A program made the translations under genes and the position numbers. From the NCBI GenBank assembly GCA_902787755.1, contig CADAHL010000009.1, forward strand, positions 18,257 to 82,256: a DNA stretch of 64,000 nucleotides. Direction: 5' to 3'. Source of the stretch: Oscillospiraceae bacterium. Lineage in GTDB: Bacteria > Bacillota > Clostridia > Oscillospirales > Oscillospiraceae. Shown piece by piece: positions 41,149-50,244 of the stretch; within the stretch, counting starts at the first letter, position 1, and every line of letters begins with the position of its first letter. Below the pieces are notes generated by a model, which was not told the DNA's origin, searched no databases, and worked only from the letters and a program-made list of their open reading frames with translations.

Positions 41149-42290
41149 ATCTGAAAGCACTGTACGAGAAGCGCGACGAGCTCCAGAACCAGCTGGACGC
41201 CATCGTCAACACCGCCCAGACCGAGGTCCGGGCCATGACTGAGGACGAGCAGGGCGAATTTGACCGCCTGGAGGGCGAGATCCGGGCCCTGGACGAGACC
41301 ATCGCGCGGGCCGAGCGGGCCAGAGCTGCCCAGCATCCTGCCCAGTCCGGCAGCCAGGAGACCGAGGAGCGGGCCGACGAGCAGGTCTTCGTGGACTACA
41401 TCCAGGGCCGCGTCAAGGAGATGCGCGCCGGCGAGCAGAATGTCACCATGGCAAACAACGGCGCCGTGATCCCCACGAGCATCGCCAACCGCATTATCAA
41501 GGCCGTGAAGGACCGCTGCCCCATCCTGGCCGGCGCTCAGATGTACGCCGTCAAGGGTACCCTGAAGATCCCCGTGTGGGGCAACGCCAACACCACCCAC
41601 AACATCCATGTGGGCTACCAGACCGAGTTCACCGAGATCACTGCTGACGCCGGCAAGTTCACCAGCGTCGACCTGGGCGGTTTCCTGGCCGGTGCTCTAA
41701 CCCTGATCGGCAAGAGCGTGGCCAACAACGCCGCCGTGGACGTGGTGGCCTTCATCATCGACGCCATGGCCGAGGAGATCGCCGTCTTCATCGAGGGCGA
41801 GCTGCTGAAGGGCTCCGGCACCAATGCTGCCCAGGGCGCCCTGAACACCACCAACAGCCTGACCGCTGCCGCGGCTGCCGCTGTCACCGCCGACGAGCTG
41901 ATCACTCTGCAGAGCAAGGTGAAGCAGGCCTTCCAGCGCAACGCCTGCTGGACCATGCACCCCGACACCTTCGCCGCGGTGAAGAAGCTGAAGGACGGCA
42001 ACAGCCGCTACCTGCTGCAGGACGATATCACCGGCGAATTCCCCTATCGCCTGCTGGGCAAGCCCGTGTATCTGTCCGACAACATGCCCACCATGGCCGC
42101 CGGCGCCAAGGCGATCCTGTACGGCGACTACTCCGGCCTGGCCGTGAACATGCGCGAGGCCATCTCCATCGAGGTCCTGCGCGAGAAGTACGCCACTCAG
42201 CATGCCCTGGGCGTCGTGGCCTGGTTCGAATTCGACTCCAAGGTCGCCAACGCTCAGAAGCTGGCCGTGCTGACCATGAAGGCGTCCTGA
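41145..42290 (+). CDS. HK97-fold major capsid protein
   Basis: 381 aa. Residues 1 to about 95 form the coiled-coil delta/scaffold domain (LYEKRDELQNQLDAIVNTAQTE). The mature part follows, with IPTSIANRIIKAV, LKIPVWGNANTTHNIHVGYQTE, and the C-terminal region YGDYSGLAVNMREAISIEVLREKYATQHALGVVAWFEFDSKVANAQKLAVL typical of the family. Codon usage is strongly biased to C/G-ending codons, as expected for the most expressed phage gene. Confidence 0.95.
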   Translation: MNLKALYEKRDELQNQLDAIVNTAQTEVRAMTEDEQGEFDRLEGEIRALDETIARAERARAAQHPAQSGSQETEERADEQVFVDYIQGRVKEMRAGEQNVTMANNGAVIPTSIANRIIKAVKDRCPILAGAQMYAVKGTLKIPVWGNANTTHNIHVGYQTEFTEITADAGKFTSVDLGGFLAGALTLIGKSVANNAAVDVVAFIIDAMAEEIAVFIEGELLKGSGTNAAQGALNTTNSLTAAAAAAVTADELITLQSKVKQAFQRNACWTMHPDTFAAVKKLKDGNSRYLLQDDITGEFPYRLLGKPVYLSDNMPTMAAGAKAILYGDYSGLAVNMREAISIEVLREKYATQHALGVVAWFEFDSKVANAQKLAVLTMKAS

Positions 42291-42301
42291 GGAGCTGAGC
42301 C

Positions 42302-42619
42302 ATGACCTATGAGGGCCTGACCCTGTCCGGGGCGGCGTTGGACCAGGACACGGTGCAAAAATTCCTGCGCCTGGACCGGGATCAGGTCCAGTTGGATGTC
42401 CTGCTGCTCTGCCAGACGGCTGCGATGAATTACATCCTGGAATACACGGGCCTGACGGAAGAGGAGGTGGCCGGTCATGACGACCTGGCCATCGCCTTCC
42501 TGGTCCTGGTCCAGGACATGTACGACAACCGCACGCTGCACCCGGACACCAAGTACGCCAACAGCGCCAACCGGGTTGTCACCGGCATCCTGGATCTGCA
42601 TCGGAGGAATCTGGTATGA
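42302..42619 (+). CDS. Head-tail connector (gp6-like adaptor)
   Basis: 105 aa, all helical: DQVQLDVLLLCQTAAMNYILEYTG and DLAIAFLVLVQDMYDNR, the pattern of HK97 gp6/phage DNA-packaging adaptor proteins. Located right after the capsid gene as usual. Overlaps the head-closure gene by four bases. Confidence 0.85.
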   Translation: MTYEGLTLSGAALDQDTVQKFLRLDRDQVQLDVLLLCQTAAMNYILEYTGLTEEEVAGHDDLAIAFLVLVQDMYDNRTLHPDTKYANSANRVVTGILDLHRRNLV

Positions 42620-42954
42620 ACGTGAATCCCGGAGAGATGAACAAGCGGATCCGGATCGAACGGATGAGCAGGGAGCAGGACGCGGCGGGCTACGGCCCCA
42701 AGACCTGGGAGCCGGTGCTGGAGGCCTGGGCCAAGGTGACCCGGGAGAGCGGCTCGGAGCTGCGGCAGCGGGAGGCGGATTACAGCCTGGAGAACCTGCG
42801 GCTGCTGCTCCGGACTCCGGCGCAGGTAATCAACCGGAAAATGACGGTGGTTTACCGGGGCCGACGCTACGAGATCGACTATCTCAACGACTACGGCGAT
42901 CGGGGCGAGTATCTGGAGATGCTCGTCCACCGGCGCACTCTGGAGGCGAGCTGA
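42616..42954 (+). CDS. Head closure protein
   Basis: 112 aa, beta-rich stopper of the SPP1 gp16/HK97 gp7 type: NPGEMNKRIRIERMSREQDAAGYGPKTWEPVLEAWAKV, then FKM-type ending IDYLNDYGDRGEYLEMLVHRR. Follows the adaptor in the standard order. Confidence 0.88.
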   Translation: MNVNPGEMNKRIRIERMSREQDAAGYGPKTWEPVLEAWAKVTRESGSELRQREADYSLENLRLLLRTPAQVINRKMTVVYRGRRYEIDYLNDYGDRGEYLEMLVHRRTLEAS

Positions 42955-42955
42955 C

Positions 42956-43282
42956 ATGAGCACCGAGGAGATCATCCGCAAGGCGCTGCTGACGGTGCTG
43001 CCTGCGGTTGAGCCGGAGGGATACGACGGCGAGGAGGCGGAATATCTGACTTTCTCCTGCGACGAGCGGCCCGCTCTCTTCGGGGACGACACAGCCCAGG
43101 AGCGGGTGGCGGATGTGCTGGTCAGCTGGTACGCGCCGGTGGGGACCAATCCCAAGACCCGCCGCCGGGCGATCTGCAAGGCGCTGGAGGAGGCCGGGTG
43201 CACCAGCCCAAGGGTGACCAACGCCTCAGACGAGGAGGGGCTGCACCAGTCCTTTGAGTGCGAACGGGAGGTTGAGGACTGA
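42956..43282 (+). CDS. Probable tail completion/terminator protein
   Basis: 108 aa with alpha/beta pattern and the segment ERVADVLVSWYAPVGTNPKTRRRAICKALEEAG. Placed between head closure and the gp10-like protein, where small head-tail joining proteins lie. The order (this gene before gp10) differs slightly from the commonest layout. The stop overlaps the next start. Confidence 0.7.
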   Translation: MSTEEIIRKALLTVLPAVEPEGYDGEEAEYLTFSCDERPALFGDDTAQERVADVLVSWYAPVGTNPKTRRRAICKALEEAGCTSPRVTNASDEEGLHQSFECEREVED

Positions 43283-43710
43283 TGGCCAGCTTCCGCGTGG
43301 ACGGTCTGGATGATCTCATTGAGTCCACCAGCCACATGTCCAGGATCCCGGACGGCGTAAAGTCCAACATTCTCACCGCCATGGGCGAGGTAATCCGGAA
43401 GGCACAGGCAGCCCTCGCCGACCGGATCCTCTCCGGCCCCTACGCCACCGGAGGAACGGCAAGGGCACTGTCGCTGTCAAAACCGAAGCTGGACGGAGGC
43501 GAGAACCGCATCAGCGTCACCTTCAAGGGATCGCGGCAGCGGGGCGGAGAAAAGAAGCCTACCCGCAACGCCGTTATCGCCTTTATCAACGAATTTGGCA
43601 AGAGGGGCCAGCCGGCCAGGCCCTTCATCAAGCAGGCCAACGACCAGGCCGGAGACCAGGCCGTGGAGGCCGGAGCCAGAGTGTTTTACGACTGGCTTGA
43701 AAAACAATAA
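43282..43710 (+). CDS. HK97 gp10-like tail completion protein
   Basis: 142 aa: FRVDGLDDLIESTSHMSRIPDG, RKAQAALADRIL and AVIAFINEFGKRGQPARPFIKQANDQAGDQAVEAG, the HK97 gp10 signature with the NEFG...RPF motif. Joins tail tube to neck. Confidence 0.9.
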   Translation: MASFRVDGLDDLIESTSHMSRIPDGVKSNILTAMGEVIRKAQAALADRILSGPYATGGTARALSLSKPKLDGGENRISVTFKGSRQRGGEKKPTRNAVIAFINEFGKRGQPARPFIKQANDQAGDQAVEAGARVFYDWLEKQ

Positions 43711-43722
43711 GGAGGAACCCAA

Positions 43723-44289
43723 ATGGCAAAATACGGTGCAAGATACATCAAATTTGCGCCCTTCGCGTCCACCAATCCCGAGCCGGAGAACGCCTATCCC
43801 AACTACGGTACGGTTGTGGACATGAGCAAGCTGGTCAAGGTGTCGGACAATCCTTCCGTGGCGGAGGGCAAGCTTCACGGTGACGACGAGCTGGCCGAAT
43901 ACGCCGCTGAATTTACGGAGGCCGACGTCGACGTGGAGGTGACCGAGGTTTCCAACGCCATGGGTGCCGCCATCCTGGGGGCGACTCTGGGCACGGACGG
44001 CGACCTGGAGCAGGGCGGCGACGACGCTGCCCCCTACGGCGGCCTGGGCTTCATCACCTGCAAGGTGATCAACGGCGTCAAGGGCTATGCCGGCGTCTAT
44101 TATCCCAAGGCAAAGGCCCAGATCCAGGGCGAGGAGTATGAGACCAAGGGCGAAAGCATCACCTTCGTCACCGGTAAGCTGCGCTTCAAAGCTTTCCAGG
44201 CAGCCAACGGCAAGTGGAAGGTGACTTCCGGGGTCAAGGCGACCTTCGCGGCGGCCAAGACCTGGCTTGACGGGAAGCTGGGCGGATGA
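43723..44289 (+). CDS. Major tail tube protein
   Basis: 188 aa of the phi13/tail-tube family: KYGARYIKFAPFAS, LHGDDELAEYAAEFTEADVDVEVTEVSN, YGGLGFITCKVINGVKGYAGVYYPKAKAQIQGEEYETKGESITF. High, biased GC like the capsid gene, fitting strong expression. Overlaps the tail chaperone gene by four bases. Confidence 0.9.
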   Translation: MAKYGARYIKFAPFASTNPEPENAYPNYGTVVDMSKLVKVSDNPSVAEGKLHGDDELAEYAAEFTEADVDVEVTEVSNAMGAAILGATLGTDGDLEQGGDDAAPYGGLGFITCKVINGVKGYAGVYYPKAKAQIQGEEYETKGESITFVTGKLRFKAFQAANGKWKVTSGVKATFAAAKTWLDGKLGG

Positions 44290-44753
44290 TCTCCTACAGC
44301 TACAGGGGTGGCAATTACCACCTCTACTTCAACTTGGCCGCTCTGCTGGACTTTAAAGAAAAGTATCAGGATCAGAACCTGGTGGAGCTGATCTCCCGGA
44401 ATGACCGGGAGGGCCTGGAGGCGGCGGTGTGGCTGCTGTGCCAGCTGAGCCGTCAGGGCGAGCTCTATCGGCGCTATCTGGGGGAGGACCCGGGCCAGGT
44501 GCTGGATTATGAGCGCACGCTCCTGAGCCTGACGCCCGCCGAACAGCCCATGATGCAGGCGGCGCTGATGGCCGCGGTGGCCGAGGGCTTCCGCCGGGAG
44601 CACCCGGAGGAAGGGGCGGACGATCCCTGGCTGCAGGAATATGAGGCAGAGCACAGCACAAAAAAAGCCTCAGCCGGGCGGAGATTTGTCTGCTTCTGTC
44701 GCAGGCTCTGGGCCTCTCTCTCAAAGAGGGGCTCCATCTCCCGCCCGGCTTGA
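44286..44753 (+). CDS. Tail assembly chaperone, unshifted form (gpG-like)
   Basis: 155 aa if no frameshift occurs. Residues 1 to about 125 are the chaperone domain (MISYSYRGGNYHLYFNLAAL, then KYQDQNLVELISRND). The part after the slippery site (ASAGRRFVCFCRRLWASLSK) looks like out-of-frame sequence; the conserved continuation is in the -1 frame. Confidence 0.85.
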   Translation: MISYSYRGGNYHLYFNLAALLDFKEKYQDQNLVELISRNDREGLEAAVWLLCQLSRQGELYRRYLGEDPGQVLDYERTLLSLTPAEQPMMQAALMAAVAEGFRREHPEEGADDPWLQEYEAEHSTKKASAGRRFVCFCRRLWASLSKRGSISRPA

Positions 44754-44824
44754 TGTCGGACATGCTCCGACTGAGGCGGGGCACAGAGGAGGAAGATAAG
44801 GATGCCGGCGACACGGACGATTAG
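44286..44824 (+). CDS. Tail assembly chaperone, -1 frameshift product (gpGT-like)
   Basis: A -1 slip on A AAA AAA (44660-44666) joins the chaperone to a second frame coding SLSRAEICLLLSQALGLSLK, continuing to DKDAGDTDD and a TAG at 44822. This is the classical G/GT arrangement of siphovirus tail assembly, in which a minority long form recruits tail-tube subunits to the tape measure. The T part ends 23 bases inside the tape-measure gene. Confidence 0.85.
44660..44749 (+). promoter_or_regulatory. Programmed -1 ribosomal frameshift signal
   Basis: Slippery heptamer A AAA AAA in the zero frame (codons ACA AAA AAA). Six bases later comes a stable stem: GCCGGGCGG (44673-44681) pairs perfectly with CCGCCCGGC (44741-44749), extended by AGA/TCT past a one-base bulge. 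Spacer and stem are what stimulate -1 slipping in known tail genes. Confidence 0.85.
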
Positions 44825-47252
44825 CACCACCATTGCCCTCAACGGCGAAGCGGCCTACCGCAGGAGCATGGAGGAGATCAACCGCAGCCTGCGGACGCTC
44901 AAGGCAGAGACCCAGGCCGCTGCCGCCGCTTTCCAGAGCGAGGGCCGGACCATGCAGAGCCTGACCAGCTATCAGCAGCGGCTCCAGGCTCAGTATGATC
45001 AGCTCAGAGTCAAGCAGGAGAGCCTGAAGCAGGCGGTCCAGGATGCGTCCCGGATCTACGGCGACAACTCCAAAGAAGCAGATCGGCACAGGGCCGCTCT
45101 GGCCAATGTGGAGGCGGAGATGAACCGCCTGCAGGGCGAGATGAACCGGACGGAAACCGAGCTGCAGGAGCTGCGCCAGGCCGAGCAGGGCGCCGCAGAC
45201 GGCGCCAACGACATGGCCGGCGGGATGCAGGGCGCGGCCCAGTCCATGGGCGTGAGCACCATCGCCATCGGCAACATGCTGGCGGATCTGGCCCGCAGGG
45301 CGGCCCGCTTCCTGGCGGACGCCGCAAAAGCGGGGATCGAGTACAACGCTGAGATGCAGTCCTACACCCAGGCGCTGACCAACTCCCTGGGCAGCGCCGA
45401 GGCAGCCGCTGCAGCCCTCAGCGCCATCAAGCTGGACGCGGCGGTGACGCCCTATTCCGTGGCGGCTCTGACCAGAGCCAATCAGCTGCTGATCTCCACG
45501 GGCATCAGCGCCGAGAGCGCCCGCGCTACCATCAACGCCCTGTCCGAGGCGATCTCCGCTACGGGCGGCGGCAACGACGAGCTGCAGCGCATGGCCCAGA
45601 ATCTGCAGCAGATCCAGAACGTGGGCAAGGCCAGCGCCATGGATATCAAGCAGTTTCAGATGGCCGGTATCGACGTCTACGGCATCCTGGCTGACTACAC
45701 AGGTCAAACCGTGCAAGAGGTACAGGATCTGACCATCACCTACGATCTGCTCAGCAAGGCCCTGCAGAACGCCGCCTCGGAGGGCGGAAAGTATTACGGA
45801 GCCAACGCCGCCCAAGCGGCCACTCTTAACGGACAGATCTCAACGCTGACGGACAACATCAAATCCAAGCTGGGAGAGGCCATGGAAGGCGTCTCCGATA
45901 TGCTCAGCGAGGATATCCTGCCGAAAGTCAATGAATTTGTCAGCAACATCGACGTCGGCAAAACCATGGAATTTTTCGGCAGCTATTACCGGATCATCCT
46001 ACCTGTGGCAGGGCAATTGGAGAACCTGCTGCCGCTGCTGCGGGCAGTAAAAGGAGAGTTCGACACCTGGGATAACGCCACCGGGAACGTGGAGAGCCTG
46101 GCCCTTGCACTGGACGAACTGATGCAGAGAAAGGCCGAGCTGGAAGCGCAGGGCGTGACCGAGGACGGTGCGGGCGGGATCTTTGATCCGCGGGTGGACG
46201 AATATCAGACCCTGCTCAATCAGATCGCGGAGCTGCGGGCAGAGATTGCCAGACTGCGGGGCGAGGAGGCGGAAGCCTCCGCCGAGCAGGAGACCCACAG
46301 CCAGCACATGACCGAGACCGCGGAAAAGGCCCAGGAACTGGCGGATCAGATCGCCGCCCTGGAGGCGGCCTACACCGAAGCATACGAGGCTGCCAAGACC
46401 AGCCTGGAAGGACAATTTGATCTCTTTGAGAAGGTGGATCAGGCGGCCACCATCAGCGTCCAGGACATGATCGCCGCCATGGGCACCCAGGCGGACTACT
46501 GGAACGCCTACAGCGAGAATCTGACTATGGTCCAGGGGCTGACTGAGCAGAGCATCGGGCTGAACGCGGACCTGGTGGCCGGGCTGAACGACGGCAGCGC
46601 CAAGAGCGTCCAGGCGGTGGCCTCTCTGGCAGCGGGCTATGAGGAGGCCCTGGCCAAGGGACCGGCGGCGGTGGAAGCCTATATCGCATCCATCAACGCG
46701 GCCTATGAGAGCCAGCAGGCAGCCATCGCGGGAGCGGCGGACGCCATGGCCAAGGGGCAAACCGATTTCGACAACCAGATGGCGGAGATCCAGGCCAAGG
46801 CCGAAGAGCTTGTGACAGCAATGGACAAGTCCGCCGAGATGGGGACGGCAGCCTACAACTCCATGCGGAGCTATATGGAGCAGATTGCCTATTCCGAGCA
46901 GCCTGCCATTGAGCAGATGTTTGCTCTGGGCCAGGCAATCTCCCAGGCCCTCCAGGACGGAATCGACAGCAAGAGCGTGACCGGCCCAAGGATCGCCCAC
47001 GGCGGCAACGGTATGATTGCCTATGACGGCTCCCATGCCTCTGGTCTGGACTACGTCCCCTTTGACGGCTACATCGCGGAGCTGCACCGGGGCGAGATGG
47101 TCCTGAACGCCGCTGCCGCGGATGCGCTGCGGCAGGGAGCGGGCGGAGGCGGAACCGTGGTAAATGTCACCGTCAACACCCGAGAGATGAGCCGGTCTCA
47201 GACCGATTATCTGATCCGCCAGCTGAACCAGGAGCTGGGCAAGGAGGCGTGA
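44802..47252 (+). CDS. Tail tape measure protein
   Basis: 816 aa; its length implies a tail of roughly 120 nm by the usual rule of thumb. N-terminal coiled coil (RSMEEINRSLRTLKAETQAAAAAF, LRVKQESLKQAV), a hydrophobic stretch, the conserved tape-measure segment MAQNLQQIQNVGKASAMDIKQFQMAGIDVYGILADYTG, further coiled coils, and a Gly-rich C-terminus with ASGLDYVPFDGYIAELHRGEMVLNAAAADAL typical of the family. No peptidoglycan hydrolase domain is seen. Confidence 0.93.
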   Translation: MPATRTISTTIALNGEAAYRRSMEEINRSLRTLKAETQAAAAAFQSEGRTMQSLTSYQQRLQAQYDQLRVKQESLKQAVQDASRIYGDNSKEADRHRAALANVEAEMNRLQGEMNRTETELQELRQAEQGAADGANDMAGGMQGAAQSMGVSTIAIGNMLADLARRAARFLADAAKAGIEYNAEMQSYTQALTNSLGSAEAAAAALSAIKLDAAVTPYSVAALTRANQLLISTGISAESARATINALSEAISATGGGNDELQRMAQNLQQIQNVGKASAMDIKQFQMAGIDVYGILADYTGQTVQEVQDLTITYDLLSKALQNAASEGGKYYGANAAQAATLNGQISTLTDNIKSKLGEAMEGVSDMLSEDILPKVNEFVSNIDVGKTMEFFGSYYRIILPVAGQLENLLPLLRAVKGEFDTWDNATGNVESLALALDELMQRKAELEAQGVTEDGAGGIFDPRVDEYQTLLNQIAELRAEIARLRGEEAEASAEQETHSQHMTETAEKAQELADQIAALEAAYTEAYEAAKTSLEGQFDLFEKVDQAATISVQDMIAAMGTQADYWNAYSENLTMVQGLTEQSIGLNADLVAGLNDGSAKSVQAVASLAAGYEEALAKGPAAVEAYIASINAAYESQQAAIAGAADAMAKGQTDFDNQMAEIQAKAEELVTAMDKSAEMGTAAYNSMRSYMEQIAYSEQPAIEQMFALGQAISQALQDGIDSKSVTGPRIAHGGNGMIAYDGSHASGLDYVPFDGYIAELHRGEMVLNAAAADALRQGAGGGGTVVNVTVNTREMSRSQTDYLIRQLNQELGKEA

Positions 47253-48130
47253 CCGTGCGGAAATTTTATCTACAGAACGTGGCGGGGGAGCGCTTCGGCC
47301 TCAACAAGGAAAACGGCGTCTTCTTCTCTGACCCCTCCGGCCTGGGCTTTGAGCAGGCAGTGACCTGGGGCGACCTTGGCCGTGGCTTTTTCACAGCTCT
47401 GGATGAGCCGGAGGAGCGGGCAGACCCGCAGACGCCGGTGACGGGCAAGCTGACCTTCCTGCCGCCGGCTTATGCCAATTACCGCAGCTTTGCCGACTGG
47501 ATCCACGCCGCCGGGAGCCTGGTGCTGATCTATCAACCGTACGGCACGGACGAATTTGAGAAGCCGGTGGAAGTCGGTTATCTCCAGAAAGGCGAGCTGA
47601 ACAAGGTCCGGTGGCTGCCGTGCCCGGTGTCCTTCGAGCCGTCCAGCCCATGGCGGCGGCCTACGCCCACGGAAATGGAGATGCAGAGCTCCGAGACCGG
47701 GACGAACCGGCGATACCCCTACCGCTATCCCATCCGCTACGGCACCGACGCCGCCGGGCGGATGTCGGCCAGGATCCGGGCGGCGGGCCATCTCAACGGA
47801 GCCGTGCTTCTGCGCTATACAGGCGCCATCGTTGAGCCGGAGATCCGGCTGACCGGCGCTGTGACCGGCAAGGTCTACGGGATCTGCCGTCTGTCCTCCA
47901 CCCTGGGCAGCTCCGACACCCTGGAGCTGAGCACCATGGTGGAGGATTGCCATGTGCACCGGATCGCCCCATCCGGCACCGCGGAAGATCTTTCCCCGGA
48001 TCTGGATCTGAGCCAGAATCCCTATTTCCGGGTGCCATGCGATGAGGACAGCATCCTCAGCATCGAGAGCAGCCAGCGCTTTACCGGCTCGGCTCAGCTC
48101 ACGGTTTATCACTACTTTAGGACGGTGTGA
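47249..48130 (+). CDS. Distal tail (Dit-like) protein
   Basis: 293 aa starting with GTG that overlaps the tape-measure stop. N-terminal VRKFYLQNVAGERFGLN and GLGFEQAVTWGDLGRGFFTALDEPE resemble the Dit hub domain; the C-terminal half is a beta-rich galectin-like segment. It occupies the expected position after the tape measure. Confidence 0.8.
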   Translation: MTVRKFYLQNVAGERFGLNKENGVFFSDPSGLGFEQAVTWGDLGRGFFTALDEPEERADPQTPVTGKLTFLPPAYANYRSFADWIHAAGSLVLIYQPYGTDEFEKPVEVGYLQKGELNKVRWLPCPVSFEPSSPWRRPTPTEMEMQSSETGTNRRYPYRYPIRYGTDAAGRMSARIRAAGHLNGAVLLRYTGAIVEPEIRLTGAVTGKVYGICRLSSTLGSSDTLELSTMVEDCHVHRIAPSGTAEDLSPDLDLSQNPYFRVPCDEDSILSIESSQRFTGSAQLTVYHYFRTV

Positions 48131-48133
48131 GCT

Positions 48134-49543
48134 ATGCAGGCGACGATCAAAACGCGCCCGGCCTTCCGGACGCTTCGCCAGGCTGCAGTCCTGGATTACA
48201 CCCTGGTCCTGGACAGCCTGGAGGACATGAGCTCGGCAGCGCGTGTAAAAGGAGAGATCCCGCGCAGCTGTGTGGGCGGGTGGCTGATCCTGTCGGATGC
48301 GGTGTGGCTCATCAGCAGCATCACGCCCGGACGCGGAGACACGGACCTGGGCCTGCAGGGGCCGGGAGAGGCTTTCTCCCGCCCCAGGCTGTACACCGCC
48401 TATTCCGGCACGGTCGGCGGCTTTCTGGCGCGTGAGCTGGAGGCCTACAGGGACGAGAGCGACGCGGTCTACGCGCTGCCATATCTGGTCGTCCACGACT
48501 ACGACAACACGCCATTCGCGGCGCCGGAGCTGGACGATAACGGCCTGTACATCCTGGCGGACTATCTGCGGCTGATTCACGCCAATCTCGGGGTGGAGGT
48601 CAGCTTCCGACCGGAGGGCAGCGGCCTGGCCGCGACCATCCGGCGCCGAAATCCCTCGTCTCTGACCCTGTTGGAGGGCGACGGCCATGTGTCGCTTCAG
48701 GCCGACACCTACGCCCGTACGGCGGTGGCGAAGGTAACCACGGTCCAGCCGGTGGACACCGGGGAAGTGGACGAGAACGAGGAGAAGATCTTCGAGACGC
48801 AGATGCAGGACTGGTATCTGGCCACAGACGGCTCCGTGAGCGACACAGCGCCTCCCAGTCGGGCCCAGGGCGAATGGGTGACCACGGTTGTCTCGGAGAA
48901 AAACGACGCTCAGGAGGCTGCCTCGGCCCTCTTCGCGAAGAACGGAGAGAGCCACAAGCTGCAGATCTGGAGCGACGCCCGCTATCAGGTCAGGGACAGC
49001 TTTCGACTGCGGCTGAAAAGCGGGGAAGTGATCAACGGAGAGATCTCCGCTGTGACCAAAGTCAGGGGCGACCGCCGGTGGCTGTATCAGGCCGGGAGCC
49101 TGCCGGTGACCCTGACGGACAAGGTCCGCCGGGCCTCCGGCTCCTATGGCTCCTACAGCGGCGGATCCGGCGGCAGCAGCGGCGGCGGTCAGATCTACGC
49201 TGTCGGCGACGTGTTTATTACCACCCGGCCCGGAGATCCCGCCCAGCTGCTCGGCTACGGAGCATGGGACCGGATCAAGGGGCGCTTTCTTTTTGCCGCG
49301 GACAATGAGATCCCGGCGGGCAGCCGGGGCGGAGCCAAGACGCACACCCTCAGCACCGGCGAGCTGCCGGAGATCGGCATGGTGGACGAGGACAGCCTGT
49401 ACGCCACATCCGGGAGCGGGTCCGGCACCATAACCGTGGCGTCCAAAGTCAACTACATCAAGACCAAAACTGTCGGCGGCGGACAGGCATTTTCCATCAT
49501 GCCGCCCTATCTGTCGCTGTACGTCTGGGTCCGAAAGGAGTAA
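48134..49543 (+). CDS. Tail hub/baseplate protein with C-terminal collar-type fibre domain
   Basis: 469 aa. Residues 1 to about 330 look like the siphovirus tail hub (Gp37/Tal-like: DYTLVLDSLEDMSSAARVKGE, ALPYLVVHDYDNTPFAAPELDDNGLYILADYLRL). A Ser/Gly-rich linker (SYGSYSGGSGGSSGGG) leads to a tail-collar/baseplate wedge domain (IYAVGDVFITTRPGDPAQLLGYGAWDRIKGRFLFAADNE, FSIMPPYLSLYVWVRKE) usually found at the tip of fibres. The fusion puts a receptor-binding type domain on the hub. Confidence 0.75.
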   Translation: MQATIKTRPAFRTLRQAAVLDYTLVLDSLEDMSSAARVKGEIPRSCVGGWLILSDAVWLISSITPGRGDTDLGLQGPGEAFSRPRLYTAYSGTVGGFLARELEAYRDESDAVYALPYLVVHDYDNTPFAAPELDDNGLYILADYLRLIHANLGVEVSFRPEGSGLAATIRRRNPSSLTLLEGDGHVSLQADTYARTAVAKVTTVQPVDTGEVDENEEKIFETQMQDWYLATDGSVSDTAPPSRAQGEWVTTVVSEKNDAQEAASALFAKNGESHKLQIWSDARYQVRDSFRLRLKSGEVINGEISAVTKVRGDRRWLYQAGSLPVTLTDKVRRASGSYGSYSGGSGGSSGGGQIYAVGDVFITTRPGDPAQLLGYGAWDRIKGRFLFAADNEIPAGSRGGAKTHTLSTGELPEIGMVDEDSLYATSGSGSGTITVASKVNYIKTKTVGGGQAFSIMPPYLSLYVWVRKE

Positions 49544-49546
49544 ACA

Positions 49547-50233
49547 ATGGCAAATTATCCTCTGAGCGGCGTCAACTTTGTCAATCAGCAGCTGACGCCA
49601 TCGTCCGACGGCGCTCTTTACAAGGGCCTGCTTACTGACGGCATCCTGCACGGCTGCGCACTGAGCGCGGTCGGCACAACGCTGAAGATCGCGCCGGGCT
49701 ATCTGGTCATCGGCGGACAGCAGATGCAGATGGACAGTGAGTGCAACATCCCCCTCACCGATCAGAGCTCCGGCTTTGCCAGGATCCTGGCGGTGGCGGA
49801 TCTGTCGAAGACCGCCACTGAGACTGTGTTCGACCAGGCCTGGCTTACCGTAGAGTACGCAGCGTCGATCTCCGGCTTTCAGCCCCTGGTCCAGGAGGAC
49901 CTGCAGGGCTCTGGCACCTATTACGAGGCCGTGATCTGCGTGGTGGCGCTGGGCTCCGGCGGCATTACCGGCATCCGGTACCGGGCCTATTCCCACGGGC
50001 GGGGACGGGCCTTTCAGCTGACCCTCGCGGCGGCTGACTGGTCGAATGATCAGATCACAGTCGCGGCGGACGTGCTGACCACTGACCACCCTATCGCAAG
50101 CTATAATCCGGCCAGTCGGGACATCTGGATGGATGCGGACGTTTTCCTTTCCGCCCAGGCCGACGGATCGCTGACTTTCCGCTGCGAAACGGCGCCGTCG
50201 AGCGACATCACGGTCAACATTCTGCTCCTGTGA
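49547..50233 (+). CDS. Baseplate/receptor-binding complex protein, unassigned
   Basis: 228 aa, MANYPLSGVNFVNQQLTPSS at the start. Resembles upper baseplate (BppU-like) or fibre-adaptor proteins that start with a VNxQxLTP-type segment and carry the pattern IAPGYLVIGGQQMQM. Beta-rich, no catalytic motif seen. Confidence 0.65.
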   Translation: MANYPLSGVNFVNQQLTPSSDGALYKGLLTDGILHGCALSAVGTTLKIAPGYLVIGGQQMQMDSECNIPLTDQSSGFARILAVADLSKTATETVFDQAWLTVEYAASISGFQPLVQEDLQGSGTYYEAVICVVALGSGGITGIRYRAYSHGRGRAFQLTLAAADWSNDQITVAADVLTTDHPIASYNPASRDIWMDADVFLSAQADGSLTFRCETAPSSDITVNILLL

Positions 50234-50244
50234 GGTGAGACGCC

